Below, one piece after another: positions 12,800-23,501 of a stretch of DNA of 64,000 nt. Position 1 is the stretch's first letter, and every line of letters starts with the position of its first letter. Both the position numbers and the translations under genes were made by a program. Under the pieces are notes generated by a model that searched no databases, had not been told where the DNA came from, and saw only the letters and a program-made list of their open reading frames with translations. The stretch is from Adiantum capillus-veneris (Eukaryota; Streptophyta; Polypodiopsida; Polypodiales; Pteridaceae). The stretch spans positions 20,493,491-20,557,490 of the forward strand of contig CM043942.1 of the NCBI GenBank assembly GCA_014529385.2. The letters run 5' to 3'.

Positions 12800-13393
12800 T
12801 TGGCAACCGAGAAACTCCAACAGGTTAAGGATTTTCTCCAAGACCACATGAATATGCTGAAACTTGCTCGTCAGAATGTCCGAAAAGCACAGGAATGGTA
12901 TAAGAAATACGGTGATGAGAAACGTCGGTAAGTTACCTTTGAAGAAGGGGTGGAAGTATTTTTACGTGTGCTAGAACATTCAGAAAGTCTGAAAACTGGA
13001 CTGACACCTAAATTATCTCCCCAATATTGTGGGCCTTTCAAAATACTCAAGCGAGTTTGTGATTGTGCCTACAAACTACTACTACCATCACATTCTCGCA
13101 TTCATCCGGTGTTTCATGTAAGCTGTCTACGAAAGAGGTTACATTGGGACGACAACGTCATTGACCAACAGGTTTTGGTCGATTACATTGAACCTCCTAC
13201 TTTACCGCAGGAACTTGAACGTGTTATGGATTATCATGAGTTGCGTACACGACATCATGTACGACAACAAGCCTTGATCAAGTGGAAATACCGACCTGAA
13301 GAAGGTGCCACTTGGGAAAACATTATTGTTCTTAAGAAGAAGTTTCCCACTTTTGTTTTCGAGGACGAAAAGTCTTCTTTAAGGGGGGAGTAA
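12800..13393 (+). pseudogene. chromovirus integrase tail with chromodomain
   Basis: Forward coding sequence for the C-terminal end of a Ty3/gypsy chromovirus polyprotein. It starts in the post-core helix (QNVRKAQEWYKKY). The GPY/F module follows (YCGPFKILKRV), then IHPVFHVSCLRK. It ends in a chromodomain (VRQQALIKWKYRPEEGATWE). In active elements the chromodomain steers integration toward marked chromatin. A TAA at about 12929 replaces what is normally a coding position, and the 444 bases after it (12950-13393) stay open. The 5' side is cut at the junction with LTR C. The frame ends beside a purine tract and the LTR start, as expected for a 3' end. Confidence 0.85.
13381..13390 (+). other. 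polypurine tract of the chromovirus
   Basis: AAGGGGGGAG lies just before the presumed LTR start TGTCAGGAC at 13394 and overlaps the last codons of the polyprotein, a common arrangement. Confidence 0.75.
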
Positions 13394-13640
13394 TGTCAGG
13401 ACAAGGGTCCTGTACCCTAAGAACTAGGATAGTCATGGACTGCCCAAGGGTCGGGGTAGGCAGTGTGGACAGGGGATCCGTCTAGGGCAAGGGGCTAGGA
13501 GCCCGCCTATATAAAGGGAGGTTGGGAGGAGGATCTCAGGTCTAGCTTCCCTAGTTCTTACAAACGGTTAGTGGCAACCATTGCAAGAGAGAGAGAGACT
13601 ATATTTTGACCAACCTAGATTTATCTTTATAAATATCATA
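13394..13640 (+). repeat. chromovirus 3' LTR (right end uncertain)
   Basis: It begins TGTCAGGAC after the PPT. It contains a TATA box (cctatataaaggg, 13506-13518) and a GA run near 13588. No second copy exists in the window, so the right end is only a guess based on loss of LTR-like composition. Integrity of the end and a target duplication could not be tested. Confidence 0.55.
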
Positions 13641-14125
13641 ATCTAAAGTGAATTATAGTGACTTTTTGAATCATTGTATATGATACCCTTGCAATGAAAT
13701 TTGACGCCTTGTAAAAGTTGCATTGATTTTTATGCATTCTATGAATATGATACTCTCGTCATTGTGCACAATGTTTCTTGAAAACTGTCTCATATTGAAA
13801 AAAGTGGATAAAGTGGGCCGTGAATGTTTTGATAGTCGTACTTGGTGTATATTTAACATGGTGGTAGTAATATTGGCATCCTTGATGTACCTAAGTCCGC
13901 TTGTTGTAGACATTAAAGCCGTATGTAAGAGTGGTGATAGACAATGGTGGCAAAAACTTGAGGGGAAAAATGACTTGTGACTTAAATTTCAAATGAAAAG
14001 TGAATAAAGTCATTGATTGATTCAAGAAGGCAATTTTTTGAAGTCATAAATGGTTCTACTTAAACTCCAGTGTTGATAAAGAAGCAGTTCCCATGGCCCG
14101 CAGCTTTCTGCACCCCACCAAACTG
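13641..14125. other. no gene recognised
   Basis: Moderately AT-rich sequence between the chromovirus LTR and the hAT relic. Short open frames on both strands (for example 13671-13913 minus and 13723-13980 plus) overlap and have no recognisable motif. Confidence 0.5.
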
Positions 14126-15034
14126 TCAACCAACGATGCTATATATGTTTAAATCATTGCTCCATAGTAGACTTCTTTGTTGAATAGCAGGACAATCATC
14201 CACCTCAAGATTCACATCCAATTGAAAAAAAGTGCATCCACCAAGCTCACAAAATTCTAGTTCTTTGACTATCACCTCTTCCCCTTGCTCTTGGTCATCT
14301 TCATTGTTATCCATAGTCCACTGCAGTCTATCTTCTTCATAATTTTTTGATTGAATATTGATAAGGAGCCTATGATTTCAATACAATTTTTTTTTGATAC
14401 ATGTCCAGAATACGTTGTCTCTTCAAAATAAACTTCACCACTTTCCTTGCTTTGTCTATAATTCTTTTGAACAAGTCATTGTCATCTTTTTTATACCAAT
14501 ATTGCAACACAAGATTCAAGCTATGCGCATTGCAACCAAATGTCCATAATCACTTGTACTACATTGGGGATACCTATTTAATGAATTGTCTCTATTATGA
14601 TATCAGCTACATAGCTCCCTGACTTAATCTCACTCAAGTTGTCCACTGTTTTAATGAAGCACTTGTCTCAAGGACTAAATAGCATCATCGTTGATTATTG
14701 GTCTACTCTAGAACTTTGACCATCCATCACTAACTATAGTGCATTTTGTTTGATCAATTAATTTCAAGATCAATCATTCAACTTCATTGTGGGTGTCTAC
14801 AAAGAACTTATCCAAGAATGTTGTGTGCATCTGATGATATGATGGAGGATTAAATGCAACAACATACTCATCGATCTTCTTCCTTGCATTCTTCCATGGC
14901 TCTTGTGTGACCATCAAATTTCCACTTAGGCCCAAGCACCTCACGAACAATTGATGGGTGACTAGAAGCAGCTGCATTGATGCTGTGGGACGAGGTATTA
15001 GCGTCCATGATAAGTTCACAAGCCACCTACGCAT
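14126..15034 (-). pseudogene. hAT-superfamily transposase relic
   Basis: Minus-strand pieces in several frames line up with the plant hAT transposase layout. First comes FNPPSYHQMHTTFLDKFF (14774-15034), typical of the DUF659 region. About 14700-14760 then gives TIVSDGWS. Next, FGCNAHSLNLVLQYW and IIDKARKVVKFI (about 14400-14550) match the conserved Cys/His-Leu region of hAT proteins. The last frame (14126-14314) is acidic (MDNNEDDQEQGEE). Stops and shifts divide every block, so it is inactive. No terminal inverted repeats or 8-bp target duplication were found. hAT proteins move DNA transposons by cut and paste. The order of blocks is what gives me confidence. Confidence 0.65.
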
Positions 15035-15116
15035 TCATTCAAGCACAAAAATGTTAGGTTTAAAAAAATACAATAATATACATATAAAATAAAACAAAAG
15101 ACAATATGAAATTGTG

Positions 15117-15770
15117 TAGTGATGGTGGGGAGTGCTCTATTCCAACAATAAAAATGAGCCCCATGCACTTGCACCGCGTAAATCCTCCACGAGGATGCTC
15201 CCTATCCAAACATATTTCCAAGAGAATAGACACCCAAGGGAGGTAACTAAATGTAGCAGAAACCTACACCTTTGAAGTGATAAGGAACTCTCCATTCCAA
15301 CGACAGAAATTAGTCCCAAATCCTTGCACCACCTAAACCCTCTACAAGAATGCTCCCTACCCAACTTATTTCCAAGTGAATAGACACCCAAGGGAGGTAA
15401 CTAAATGTAACAGACAAGTACATCGGTGAAGTGATGAGGAGTGCTCCATTCCAACAATAGAAATGAGTCCCAAACACTTGCACCACCTAAACCCTCCACG
15501 TGAATTCTCCCTATCCAACCTATTTATAGGCAAATAGACACCTAGGGGAGGTACTTAAACGTAGCAGACAAGTACGTCGGTGTAGTGTGATAATCTCTAC
15601 ATTCCAACAATAGAAATGAGCCCCAGGATCTTGCACCCACTAAACCCTTCAACAAAATACTCCCTATCCAAATTTGTTTTGCAATGGATATACACCCGCT
15701 CCATTCTAGCTATAGAAATGAGCCCCGAGAACTTGCACCACATAAACCCTCCACGAATATGCTCCCTGCC
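15117..15770. repeat. 154-bp tandem repeat, about 4.5 copies
   Basis: The phrase attccaac...gaaatgagccc recurs at 15139, 15294, 15448 and 15601 (spacing 155, 154, 153) and in a shortened copy at 15703. Each unit also carries cctccacg and tagacaccca phrases. It abuts the Tat-like LTR start at 15771. Open minus-strand frames across it are repeat artefacts. Confidence 0.85.
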
Positions 15771-16738
15771 TATTGACCCATGGATCAACAGTATGGCATA
15801 ACTCAATTTTTGTACCAAAGTCTTATTGTTTTAGACTTATAAAGTGATGCGGATTATGGTTAAAAACATCATTTGTAATGAGTAGCTATTCTAGTTGCAT
15901 AAGCTGGGGTGCGATGGCACTTCCAAATTGTAAATACAAAGACATTTGACCCATTGAACTCTATCTTTGGTTTAACCTATGGTAGACTTAGTATATAAGG
16001 TACCTAGGTCATTTTGTAAAGGATCGTGATCTTAATCAAGGTTTGTTGCTACCATCGATTGTGAGTGAGATAGAAAGAGAGAGAGAACGTGAGCTTCTCG
16101 AGTGAGCTTCATCCTGATGCTACTCCCTGCTTGCTCATCACATTGGAGATCCGACCGCACCATTGTGATAGGCTTGGAGAGATCTATGCAAAATCACCCA
16201 GCATTCCATGCAAAAGGAGCACACGTGCTAACTCATCTACGAGCTATTTATGGTCATAAGTGTATCAAACGATGTATGTTTTCTATGTACATGTAGTCAT
16301 TAGAATCGTGGCGACATAAGCTACACATAGGTACTCAAAGATTTCAGTTTTAGACACTTTGAAAATTTTGCTCTGGTCTTCATATGCGTTTTTTGCAGAT
16401 GGTCTTGGAGTGAGGATTTGAGTGTAGAGGCTTTGGGATAGGTGTATCCTAGTGACAGGATGATGTTCCTTAAGTTTTGTATGATTCTGGTAAGATTTGT
16501 TGAGTTTAATTTCGTTTGTGTTTATGTGCGTTGGGTGGTGTAGCTGAGAGTAGTGAGATTTGTGATTTTGGTTTAGTTGGACTTTCAGAGTGTTGTATGT
16601 GTGGGATGGTCTCAATCTAAGAAGATATAGAGATTTCCTTCGTGTGCCTATCGTGTCATTTGTGTCCTTGATTGACATTATGTTGATCTAGGTATTGTTG
16701 CATGCATTTTATAGGTGGTGTGATTCGCTCCTGCAACA
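15771..16738 (+). repeat. Tat-like gypsy LTR (5' LTR)
   Basis: The first ~120 bp match 62136-62257, where the same sequence follows a polypurine tract, so 15771 is an LTR start. A TATA-like string (agtatataagg) lies near 15990. The right end ...gcaaca at 16738 is followed by ttgacgtcactgcgaggga, a degenerate form of the Tat primer-site pattern. The start has TA in place of TG. Confidence 0.65.
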
Positions 16739-16758
16739 TTGACGTCACTGCGAGGGAC
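16739..16758 (+). other. degenerate Tat-type primer-binding site
   Basis: TTGACGTCACTGCGAGGGAC directly follows the LTR end. It resembles the better preserved site at 31068 (TTGGCGTCGTTGCCGGGGAT), which is the form common in plant Tat/Athila elements. Confidence 0.55.
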
Positions 16759-17572
16759 ACAAGGACTTAAGTAGATAATCCTACTAACACTCGTGTGATA
16801 GTTTCTTGCTTTAGGTTTGACTAAAGAGAGTAATTTTTTTAAGTAGATTTGGAAGAGGATATTTCAAGATCAAGTGGATAGCCAGGAAGCGTGTGTCTTG
16901 TCGAGAGTCTGCGACTAGATAGATTTAGTTAGGATAATTGTAGATTAGTTTAGTTGTTGATGGTCGAGTGATTTATGAGGTGATAAAAGAGTTTGCTACT
17001 CCTTGTGTGGTAATGAAGCATTTTTCTACTCATAAATGCAATACCCCATATGACGTGTAGGAGTAGTTTTAGGTAGGACATGTTGATTGTGATCTAGAGA
17101 TCTTCATCACAAAAATATTTTCTTGTATGCTTGTTTGTATTTACAATCTTTGAAAAGTTGATTTTTTGGATAAAAATTTAATAAACAAGTTTCAGTAGAT
17201 AATTGTGCATTGTTGAATGATGTTGGGCATAAAAGAAAACATATGCAAGAGACCTAGATGAGAAAATTGAAATTTTGCAAACTTGGATATCATACGCGTA
17301 TGATGTCTCAAGAGGCACTTGGAACCCAAATTTCACAAATCTGAATGCACTAGAGTGTTCAAAAGGGTTGTTTTACCCTAGGAAGAGTTGTTTTACCCTA
17401 GGTACACCTTGAAACTAGAATTTTGATTTACATTTGGTGCCTAAAACACAAAAACCGAGAAACAAAATACTAAAATTTAAAAAATTGCCTTGTATGAGAT
17501 GAAAAGGTACAAAATCTCCTGAAAGGGCATAAAATCTAGTAAGGAGACCATAAAGACCCGTTTGGGCTTGGC
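16759..17572. other. internal Tat-like sequence, non-coding, interrupted by copia
   Basis: No frame of interest. It holds one copy of the dyad ATCATACGCGTATGATG near 17290 and a short duplication of gttttaccctagg at about 17369-17401. It ends at the TTGGC target site of the copia insertion. Confidence 0.5.
17568..17572. repeat. target site duplication, left copy (TTGGC)
   Basis: Five bases identical to 23497-23501, flanking the copia element exactly. Confidence 0.9.
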
Positions 17573-18682
17573 TGTTAAGTATGGAGCCTGATTTACCCTT
17601 GTAATTTTCTGTGGTAAAAGCGCACATTTGTAAGGCCCCCATTATAAGGAGAAGCCATCGGGCGTGAAGGAAAATCACTCACTGGAAACCAAAATTTTCA
17701 CGGACAAGAATCAGGGGCAACTTTAAAGGCCTCGGAGGGACTTTTTTTTCGCCGAAATATTCCTTTTCGCCGGAATATTATGGCCGGACGGTGGCTGGAA
17801 AGTGGTCGGAAAACAACCGGTCGGTTGGCCGGTGGCCGGTAGTCAATGGCCGATGGCCGGTGGCCGAATTCAAAAGCGGACTTGTCTTCTCAAGGGCGGC
17901 CACACATGGACGGATTGGAGGGCCTGATTTACCCTTGTAATTTTCTGCGGTAAAAGCGCACATTTGTAACGCCCCCATTATGAGGAGAAGCCATCATGCG
18001 TGAAGGAAAATCACTCACCGGAAACCAAAATTTTTACGGACAAGAATTAGGGGCAACGGTATATTCTTTTTCGCCGGAATATTATGGCCGGATGGTGGCC
18101 GAAAAGTGGTCGAAAACCAACCGGTCGGTTGGCCGGTGGCCGGTAGTCAATGGCCGATGGCCGATGGTCGGAAGTCAATGGCCGGTGGCCGGTGGCCGGT
18201 GGTCGGAAGTCAAGGCCGATGGCCGGTGGCCGAATTCAAAAGCGGACTTGTCTTCTCAAGGGCGGCCACACATGGGCGGATTGGAGGGTCTGATTTGGAC
18301 TTATTCGCACAAGGGCAGCTACACATGGCTGTCTCTCATAAGAGAGGGCAGCCCTTTTGGCTTATAAAAGGAGGCCATTTCTACACAAATTTCATAGTGT
18401 GAAATTGATGCAACAAGGTGAGTGTGAGGTGGTGAGATTGACGCAAGGCGGGAGCTCCATTAAGGGTATAATCCCTTTGTAAACTACTTCTTGTTTTGAA
18501 GTACTAAAGCCATTGAGTGGCTGCTTTCCCGTGGACGTAGCCCACATTGGGTGAACCACGTATATCGTGTGTACTCTCTCTCTCTCTCTCTCTCTACTCT
18601 ATAATCTCATGTATATAAATCTCTCTCTCTCCATTAAGTAATCTACTCAATTATCTATTTAGCTACGTCTTATTTCCTAACA
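17573..18682 (+). repeat. copia 5' LTR (1110 bp, internally duplicated)
   Basis: It starts TGTTAAGTATGG and ends TTATTTCCTAACA. A block of about 336 bp is duplicated inside it: gcctgatttaccc begins at 17586 and again at 17922. It has many ggccggtggcc tandem units (about 17826-18230), a TATA box (ggcttataaaagg, 18359) and a TC run (18573-18596). It is longer than the 3' LTR. Confidence 0.93.
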
Positions 18683-18684
18683 AC

Positions 18685-18696
18685 TGGTATCAGAGC
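18685..18696 (+). other. copia primer-binding site (initiator Met tRNA type)
   Basis: TGGTATCAGAGC starts two bases after the LTR. It is the standard plant copia primer site, complementary to the 3' end of initiator methionine tRNA. Confidence 0.95.
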
Positions 18697-18755
18697 AAGG
18701 TTTGCTTGTAGCTAAATTATCTCAAGGAAATGATTCCTTGAATTGAGTGGGAGTT

Positions 18756-18924
18756 ATGGCGGAGGAAGGGAAGCTCAAGATTGAGAAGTTCAACGGCAAA
18801 ACTACCAACATTGGAAGATGCAGATTGAAGACTATCTCTACCAGAAGGATCTCTATTTGCCACTAGGCGGTCTTGCGAAGAAGCCTGCAACAATGGCAGA
18901 TGAAGCATGGATTGTCCTTGATTG
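18756..18924 (+). pseudogene. copia gag N-terminus, frameshifted
   Basis: The ATG at 18756 opens MAEEGKLKIEKFNGK. After about 15 codons the frame shifts (around 18803), and the expected sequence resumes as WKMQIEDYLYQKDLYLPL in another frame. It then meets a TGA at 18922-18924, where related elements have an open codon. The next frame continues in the same reading phase. This ATG is chosen because it follows the primer site at the normal distance and begins with the conserved acidic-basic start of copia Gag. Confidence 0.8.
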
Positions 18925-20179
18925 AAAGGCACTGGGAACAATCCGGTTAAGCTTGGCGTCAACGGTGGCCTTCAATGTTTCGGAGATGAAGACCACGGAG
19001 GACTTGATGAAGTCACTTGACGACTTCTACGAGAAACCATCGGCATCCAATAAGGTATTTCTTATGAAGCGCTTGTTCAATCTAAAGATGGCAGAGAATG
19101 GTTCATTTGTAGAACACCTAAATGACTTTAACACAAACATAATTCAACTAAGATCAGTGAAAATCAATTTCGATGACGAAGTGCGAGCTCTCCTTATACT
19201 ATCATCTCTATCGGATAGTTGGGATAGCCTTGTGATGGTTGTAAGTAATTCTATCTCTGGCACAAATACTCTTAAGTTTGATGATGTTGTGGGTGTTCTC
19301 ATAAGCGAGGAAATACGAAGGAGAAGCACAGGAGAATCATCAAGTGCTGCACTATCAGTGGAAACAAGAGGAATGCTTAAGGAGAGGTTCAAAAACCAAA
19401 AGGGTCGTGATCGCTCAAGGCGGAGCAAGTCACGCACAAAGTCAATTCTTGAATGTTGGAACTGCGGCAAGAAGGGCCACGTCAAGAAGGATTGCTGGTC
19501 CAAGAAGAAGAAGGAGACAGAGTCTCAAGACAACAAGCCAACATCGGAGGCCAATGTGGCAGGTAAATTAGAGCAAGATGCTCTAATTCTCTCATTAGAA
19601 AATGTGTATAATTCCTGGATAGTAGATTCCGGGGCTTCATTCCATGCGACACCACACAAGAAACATTTCCAAGACTACACCAAAGGTAATTTTGGGTATG
19701 TATACTTGGGAGATGATGAATCTTGTGAGATTGTCGGCAAAGGTACAGTTTCTGTGAAAACTGCTAATGGAAATGAATGGAAGCTTAAAGATGTTAGGCA
19801 TGTTCCTTCTCTTCGCAAAAATTTGATCTCTACAGGACAATTGGACGATGAAGGTCACAACATTGCATTTGGAAACAAACGGTGGAAGATCTCAAAGGGA
19901 TCTTTGGTGGTTGCCAAGGGTGAAAAATTTGGTACACTTTACTTGTGTACTGTTAGAACGCAACCTTCAGCTTGTGCAGCAACTACAGAAGTTGACAGTG
20001 CGGTGTGGCACTACCAACTTAGGCATATGAGTGCCAAAGGAATGCAAATCCTTCAAACAAAGAAACTTCTACCAGGTTTGAAAGAAGTGGACTTAGAGTT
20101 CTGTGAAGATTGTGTTTATGGTAAACAAAAGAGGGTAAAATTTCAAAAATCAAGAAATGAAAGAAAAAAAAAAACTTGA
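18925..20179 (+). pseudogene. copia gag C-terminus, protease and integrase N-terminus
   Basis: This long frame is read from just after the gag stop. The Gag capsid region (KVFLMKRLFNLKM, DDEVRALLILSSL) leads to a CCHC zinc knuckle CWNCGKKGHVKKDC at 19454-19495. The protease follows with WIVDSGASFHATPH, whose DSG is the aspartic active site. It ends with the integrase zinc-binding region (WHYQLRHMSAKGMQ, CEDCVYGKQ). A run of twelve A at about 20164-20175 breaks the frame, so the polyprotein would end there. A homopolymer length error, in the genome or the assembly, is the simplest cause. Confidence 0.9.
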
Positions 20180-21313
20180 GTTGGTTCATTCTGATGTTTG
20201 GGGTCCTGCAAGTACACCATCACTTGGTGGCTCATTGTACTATGTAACATTCATAGACGATGCGACTAGAAAAACATGGGTTTATGTCATGAATAATAAA
20301 TCCGATGTATTTTCCATATTTCAAAGGTGGAAAGCCTTTGTGGAGAATGAAACAGGTACCAAGGTTAAATGCCTCAGATCCAACAATGGAGGCGAATATT
20401 GCAGCCAAGATTTTGTGCTAGCAATGGCATTCGGAGGCAAAGGACAACCCCAAGGACACCTCAACAAAATGGGATTTCGGAAAGGATGAACAGGACAATC
20501 AGGGAACGAGCACGAAGCATGCGGCTACATGCAGGCCTACTGCTTGAGCTTTGGGCGGAAGCTGTAAGTACGTCTGTGTACTTAATCACTCGTTCACCCT
20601 CAACGGCATTGGATGGGGGAGTTCCAGAAGAGGCATGGACAGGTAAACCGGTGAATTATGCATTTCTCAAAGTGTTTGGGTGTGAGGCTTTCATGCACAT
20701 AGATAGAAGCCTAAGATCAAAGCTAGATCCAAAGTCCAAAAAGTGTTTCTTCATTGGCTATGGAGAAGGAGACTTTGGGTATCGCCTATGGAATCCTGAA
20801 GATGGTAAAATCTTAAGGAGTAGGGATGTAATTTTTAACGAACAAAATATGTACAAAGATTACTTGGAAAGAAAACAAACAAAAGAAACAGGTGATGAGT
20901 ACATGGAGCTTGAGGACGGTGAAGACTCAAGGACTGCAAACGGTGACAATGTGCAACAACGTCAACCAAATGAGGAGCCTCAACCTATTCCCCGAAGATC
21001 TACAAGAGCAAGTAGACCTCCAGAAAGGTTTGTTCCTTCCTTCAACCATCTCTTGATCTCAGATTTTGGAGAGCCGGAATCATATGAAGAAGCTATGCAA
21101 CATGAATCCAAAGAAGAATGGACGAAGAGCATGCAAGTGGAGATGGACTCACTACATCGCAACCAAACATGGGAGTTGGTTGAGTTACCTAAAGGTAAGC
21201 GGGCACTTCAAAACAAATGGGTGTACAAGCTAAAGGAAGAAGAAGGTGGGAAGAAAAGGTACAAGTCTAGGCTTGTGGTAAAAGGTTTTTCTCAAAAGAA
21301 AGGTTTGTCTTAA
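20166..21313 (+). pseudogene. copia integrase core, linker and start of RT, frameshifted
   Basis: The integrase core starts ELVHSDVWGP (first Asp). The second catalytic position reads LRSNNGGEY, with Asn where copia integrases have Asp. The frame shifts near 20415-20425 and continues to QQNGISERMN, which keeps the Glu. After the core come VFGCEAFMHI, the acidic linker, RPPERF and the RT start (NQTWELVELPKGKRAL, NKWVYKLK). The frame ends at 21313 after FSQKKG. With one triad residue changed and a shift in the core, the integrase cannot be active. Confidence 0.88.
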
Positions 21314-21318
21314 GCCTT

Positions 21319-22554
21319 GTGTCTGCTCATGATCTAAATCTCGAGCAAATGGATGTAAATATAGCATTCCCTCATGGTGACTTAGAGGAGGAAATCTACA
21401 TGCTTCAACCAAAGGGGTATGAAGTAAAAGGTAAGGAGAAAATGGTTTGCAGATTAAAGAAGAGCTTGTATGGTTTAAAGCAAGCATCAAGAAAATGGTA
21501 CTTGAAGTTTGATCGATGGATGTTGGATCATGGATTCACAAGATGCAACTCGGATCACTGCGTCTACACGGAGAATTTGGGAGATGGGAAATTCATCATC
21601 CTATTGTTGTATGTTGATGACATGTTGATTGCAAGTGCTAACATGCAGGACATCAAAGACCTAAAAGAGGAGCTTTCCAAATCTTTTTCAATGAAATATT
21701 TAGGTGCTGCAAAGAGGATACTTGGTATGAAAATATCAAGGGACAGGACGAAGAAGACAATAAAGCTATCTCAAGAAGATTACATCAAGAAGGTACTAGA
21801 AAGGTTTGCAATGCAAAATGCAAAACCAGTTTCTACACCTTTGGCTGGTCATTTTAAACTAACAAAGGATATGTGTCCAAAGACACAAGAGGAGATAGCC
21901 TATATGTTTAAAGTTCCATATGCTGCAGCGGTAGGTTCTCTAATGTATGCTATGGTCTGGACAAGGCCAGACATTGCACATGCAGTGGAAGTTGTGAGTA
22001 GGTTCATGGACAACCCAGGTAAAGAGCATTGGCAAGCTCTGAAGTGGATACTGAGGTATCTAAAAGCGACAATAACAAATGCTTTGTATTTTGGAGGAAC
22101 TGATACTTTTCTAGAAGGGTATGTTGATGCAGATATGGCAGGTGACAAAGATACTCGAAGAAGCACTAATGGCTATGTGTTCACGGTTGGAGGCACAGCA
22201 GTAAGCTGGGCTTCAAAGCTGCAGAAAGTGGTTTCACTTTCTACCACGGAAGCAGAGTATGTAGCAATGACAGAGGCAAGCAAAGAAATTCTGTGGCTTC
22301 ACAGATTCTTAGAAGAGCTTGGATTCAAACAAGACAATTGTGTCTTGTACAGTGATAGCCAAAGCGCTATCCATCTTGCGAAGAACTCAGCCTTTCATTC
22401 AAGGACAAAGCACATTGAGGTGAGACATCACTTCATACGCACTCTTTTGGAAGAGGGACAACTAAAGCTAGGAAAGGTGCATACAAGTGAAAATCCTGCA
22501 AACATGTTTACAAAGGTGGTCAACAAGGAGAAGTTGAGCTTTTGCTCATCTTGA
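21319..22554 (+). pseudogene. copia reverse transcriptase and RNase H
   Basis: This 411-codon frame starts inside RT. It has MDVNIAFPHGDLEEEIYM (first catalytic Asp), CRLKKSLYGLKQASRKWY and the catalytic YVDD at residues 98-101. RNase H follows with YVDADMAGD, STTEAEYVAM and LYSDSQSAIHLAKN, giving the D-E-D set, and ends with the conserved copia C-terminus (NPANMFTKVV). Compared with the family, a short block of roughly fifteen codons that normally precedes this point is absent between 21300 and 21320, and the phase changes there. The nominal Met is internal. This is the best preserved part of the element. Confidence 0.92.
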
Positions 22555-22620
22555 ATCGTCATTCAAGGATAAGAAGCCAGAATGGAAAGCAGTCACAGCT
22601 TTGGTTTGGAGATCAGTCTC

Positions 22621-22632
22621 CAAGTGGGAGAT
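22621..22632 (+). other. copia polypurine tract
   Basis: CAAGTGGGAGAT lies immediately before the 3' LTR start TGTTAAGT. This is the usual copia plus-strand primer position and composition. Confidence 0.85.
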
Positions 22633-23496
22633 TGTTAAGTATGGAGCCTGATTTACCCTTGTAATTTTGTGTGGTAAAAGCGCACATTTGTAAGGCCCCC
22701 ATTATGAGGAGAAGCCATCGGGCGTGAAGGAAAATCACTCACCGGAAACCAAAATTTTCACAGACAAGAATCAGGGGCAACTTTAAAGGCCTCGGGGGGA
22801 CTTTTTTTTCACCGAAATTTTCACGGACAAGAATCAGGGGCAACTTTAAAGGCCTCAGGGGGACTTTTTTTTCGCCGAAATATTCCTTTTCGCCGGAATA
22901 TTATGGCCGGACGGTGGCTTGAAAGTGGTCGGAAAACAACCGGTCGGTTGGCCGGTGGCCGATAGTCAATGGCCGATGGCCGGTGGTCGGAAGTCAATGG
23001 CGGGTGGCGGGTGGCCGGTGGTCGGAAGTCAATGGCCGGTGGCCGGTGGCCGAATTCAAAAGCGGACTTGTCTTCTCAAGGGCGGCCACACATGGGCGGA
23101 TTGGAGGGTCCGATTTGGACTTATTCGCACAAGGGCGGCTACACATGGCTGTCTCTCATAAGAGAGGGCAGCCCTTTTGGCCTATAAAAGGAGGCCATTT
23201 CTACACACATTTCATAGTGTGAAGTTGATGCAACAAGGTGAGTGTGAGGTGGTGAGAGTGAAGCAAGGCGGGAGTTCCATTAAGGGTATAATCCCTTTGT
23301 AAACTACTTCTTGTTTTGAAGTACTAAATCCATTGAGTGGCTGCTTTCCCGTGGACGTAGCCCACATTGGGTGAACCACGTATATCGTGTGTACTCTCTC
23401 TCTCTCTCTACTCTATAATCTCGTGTATATAAATCTGTCTATCTTCATTAAGTAATCTACTGAATTATCTATTTAGCTACGTCTTATTTCCTAACA
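22633..23496 (+). repeat. copia 3' LTR (864 bp)
   Basis: It matches the 5' LTR but lacks the 336-bp duplication. It carries its own duplication of about 66 bp (gggactttttttt...ggcctc, at about 22798 and 22862). A TATA box (ggcctataaaagg) lies at about 23179. It ends CCTAACA. Confidence 0.93.
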
Positions 23497-23501
23497 TTGG
23501 C
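23497..23501. repeat. target site duplication, right copy (TTGGC)
   Basis: Identical to 17568-17572. Confidence 0.9.

Larger units (their letters stand above)
17573..23496 (+). mobile_element. Ty1/copia retrotransposon with TTGGC target duplication
   Basis: The element begins TGTTAAGT at 17573 and ends CTAACA at 23496. The 5 bp before it (17568-17572) and after it (23497-23501) are both TTGGC, a perfect target duplication, so the ends are the original insertion ends. Order: 5' LTR, initiator-Met primer site, gag, protease, integrase, RT, RNase H, polypurine tract, 3' LTR, which is the copia order. Sequence style resembles TNT1/Tork-type elements. At least three frame breaks, a missing RT segment and a stop in gag make it defective. 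It is inserted in Tat-like debris and so is younger than that debris. Confidence 0.95.

Noticed and set aside
15137-15818. Minus-strand ORFs in the 154-bp tandem array
   Set aside because: They repeat the same words (GREH, LGLIS) because of the tandem unit, with no motif and no start or neighbour support.
17820-18240. Trp/Pro/Val-rich frames in the copia LTR
   Set aside because: They arise from ggccggtggcc tandem units within the LTR.
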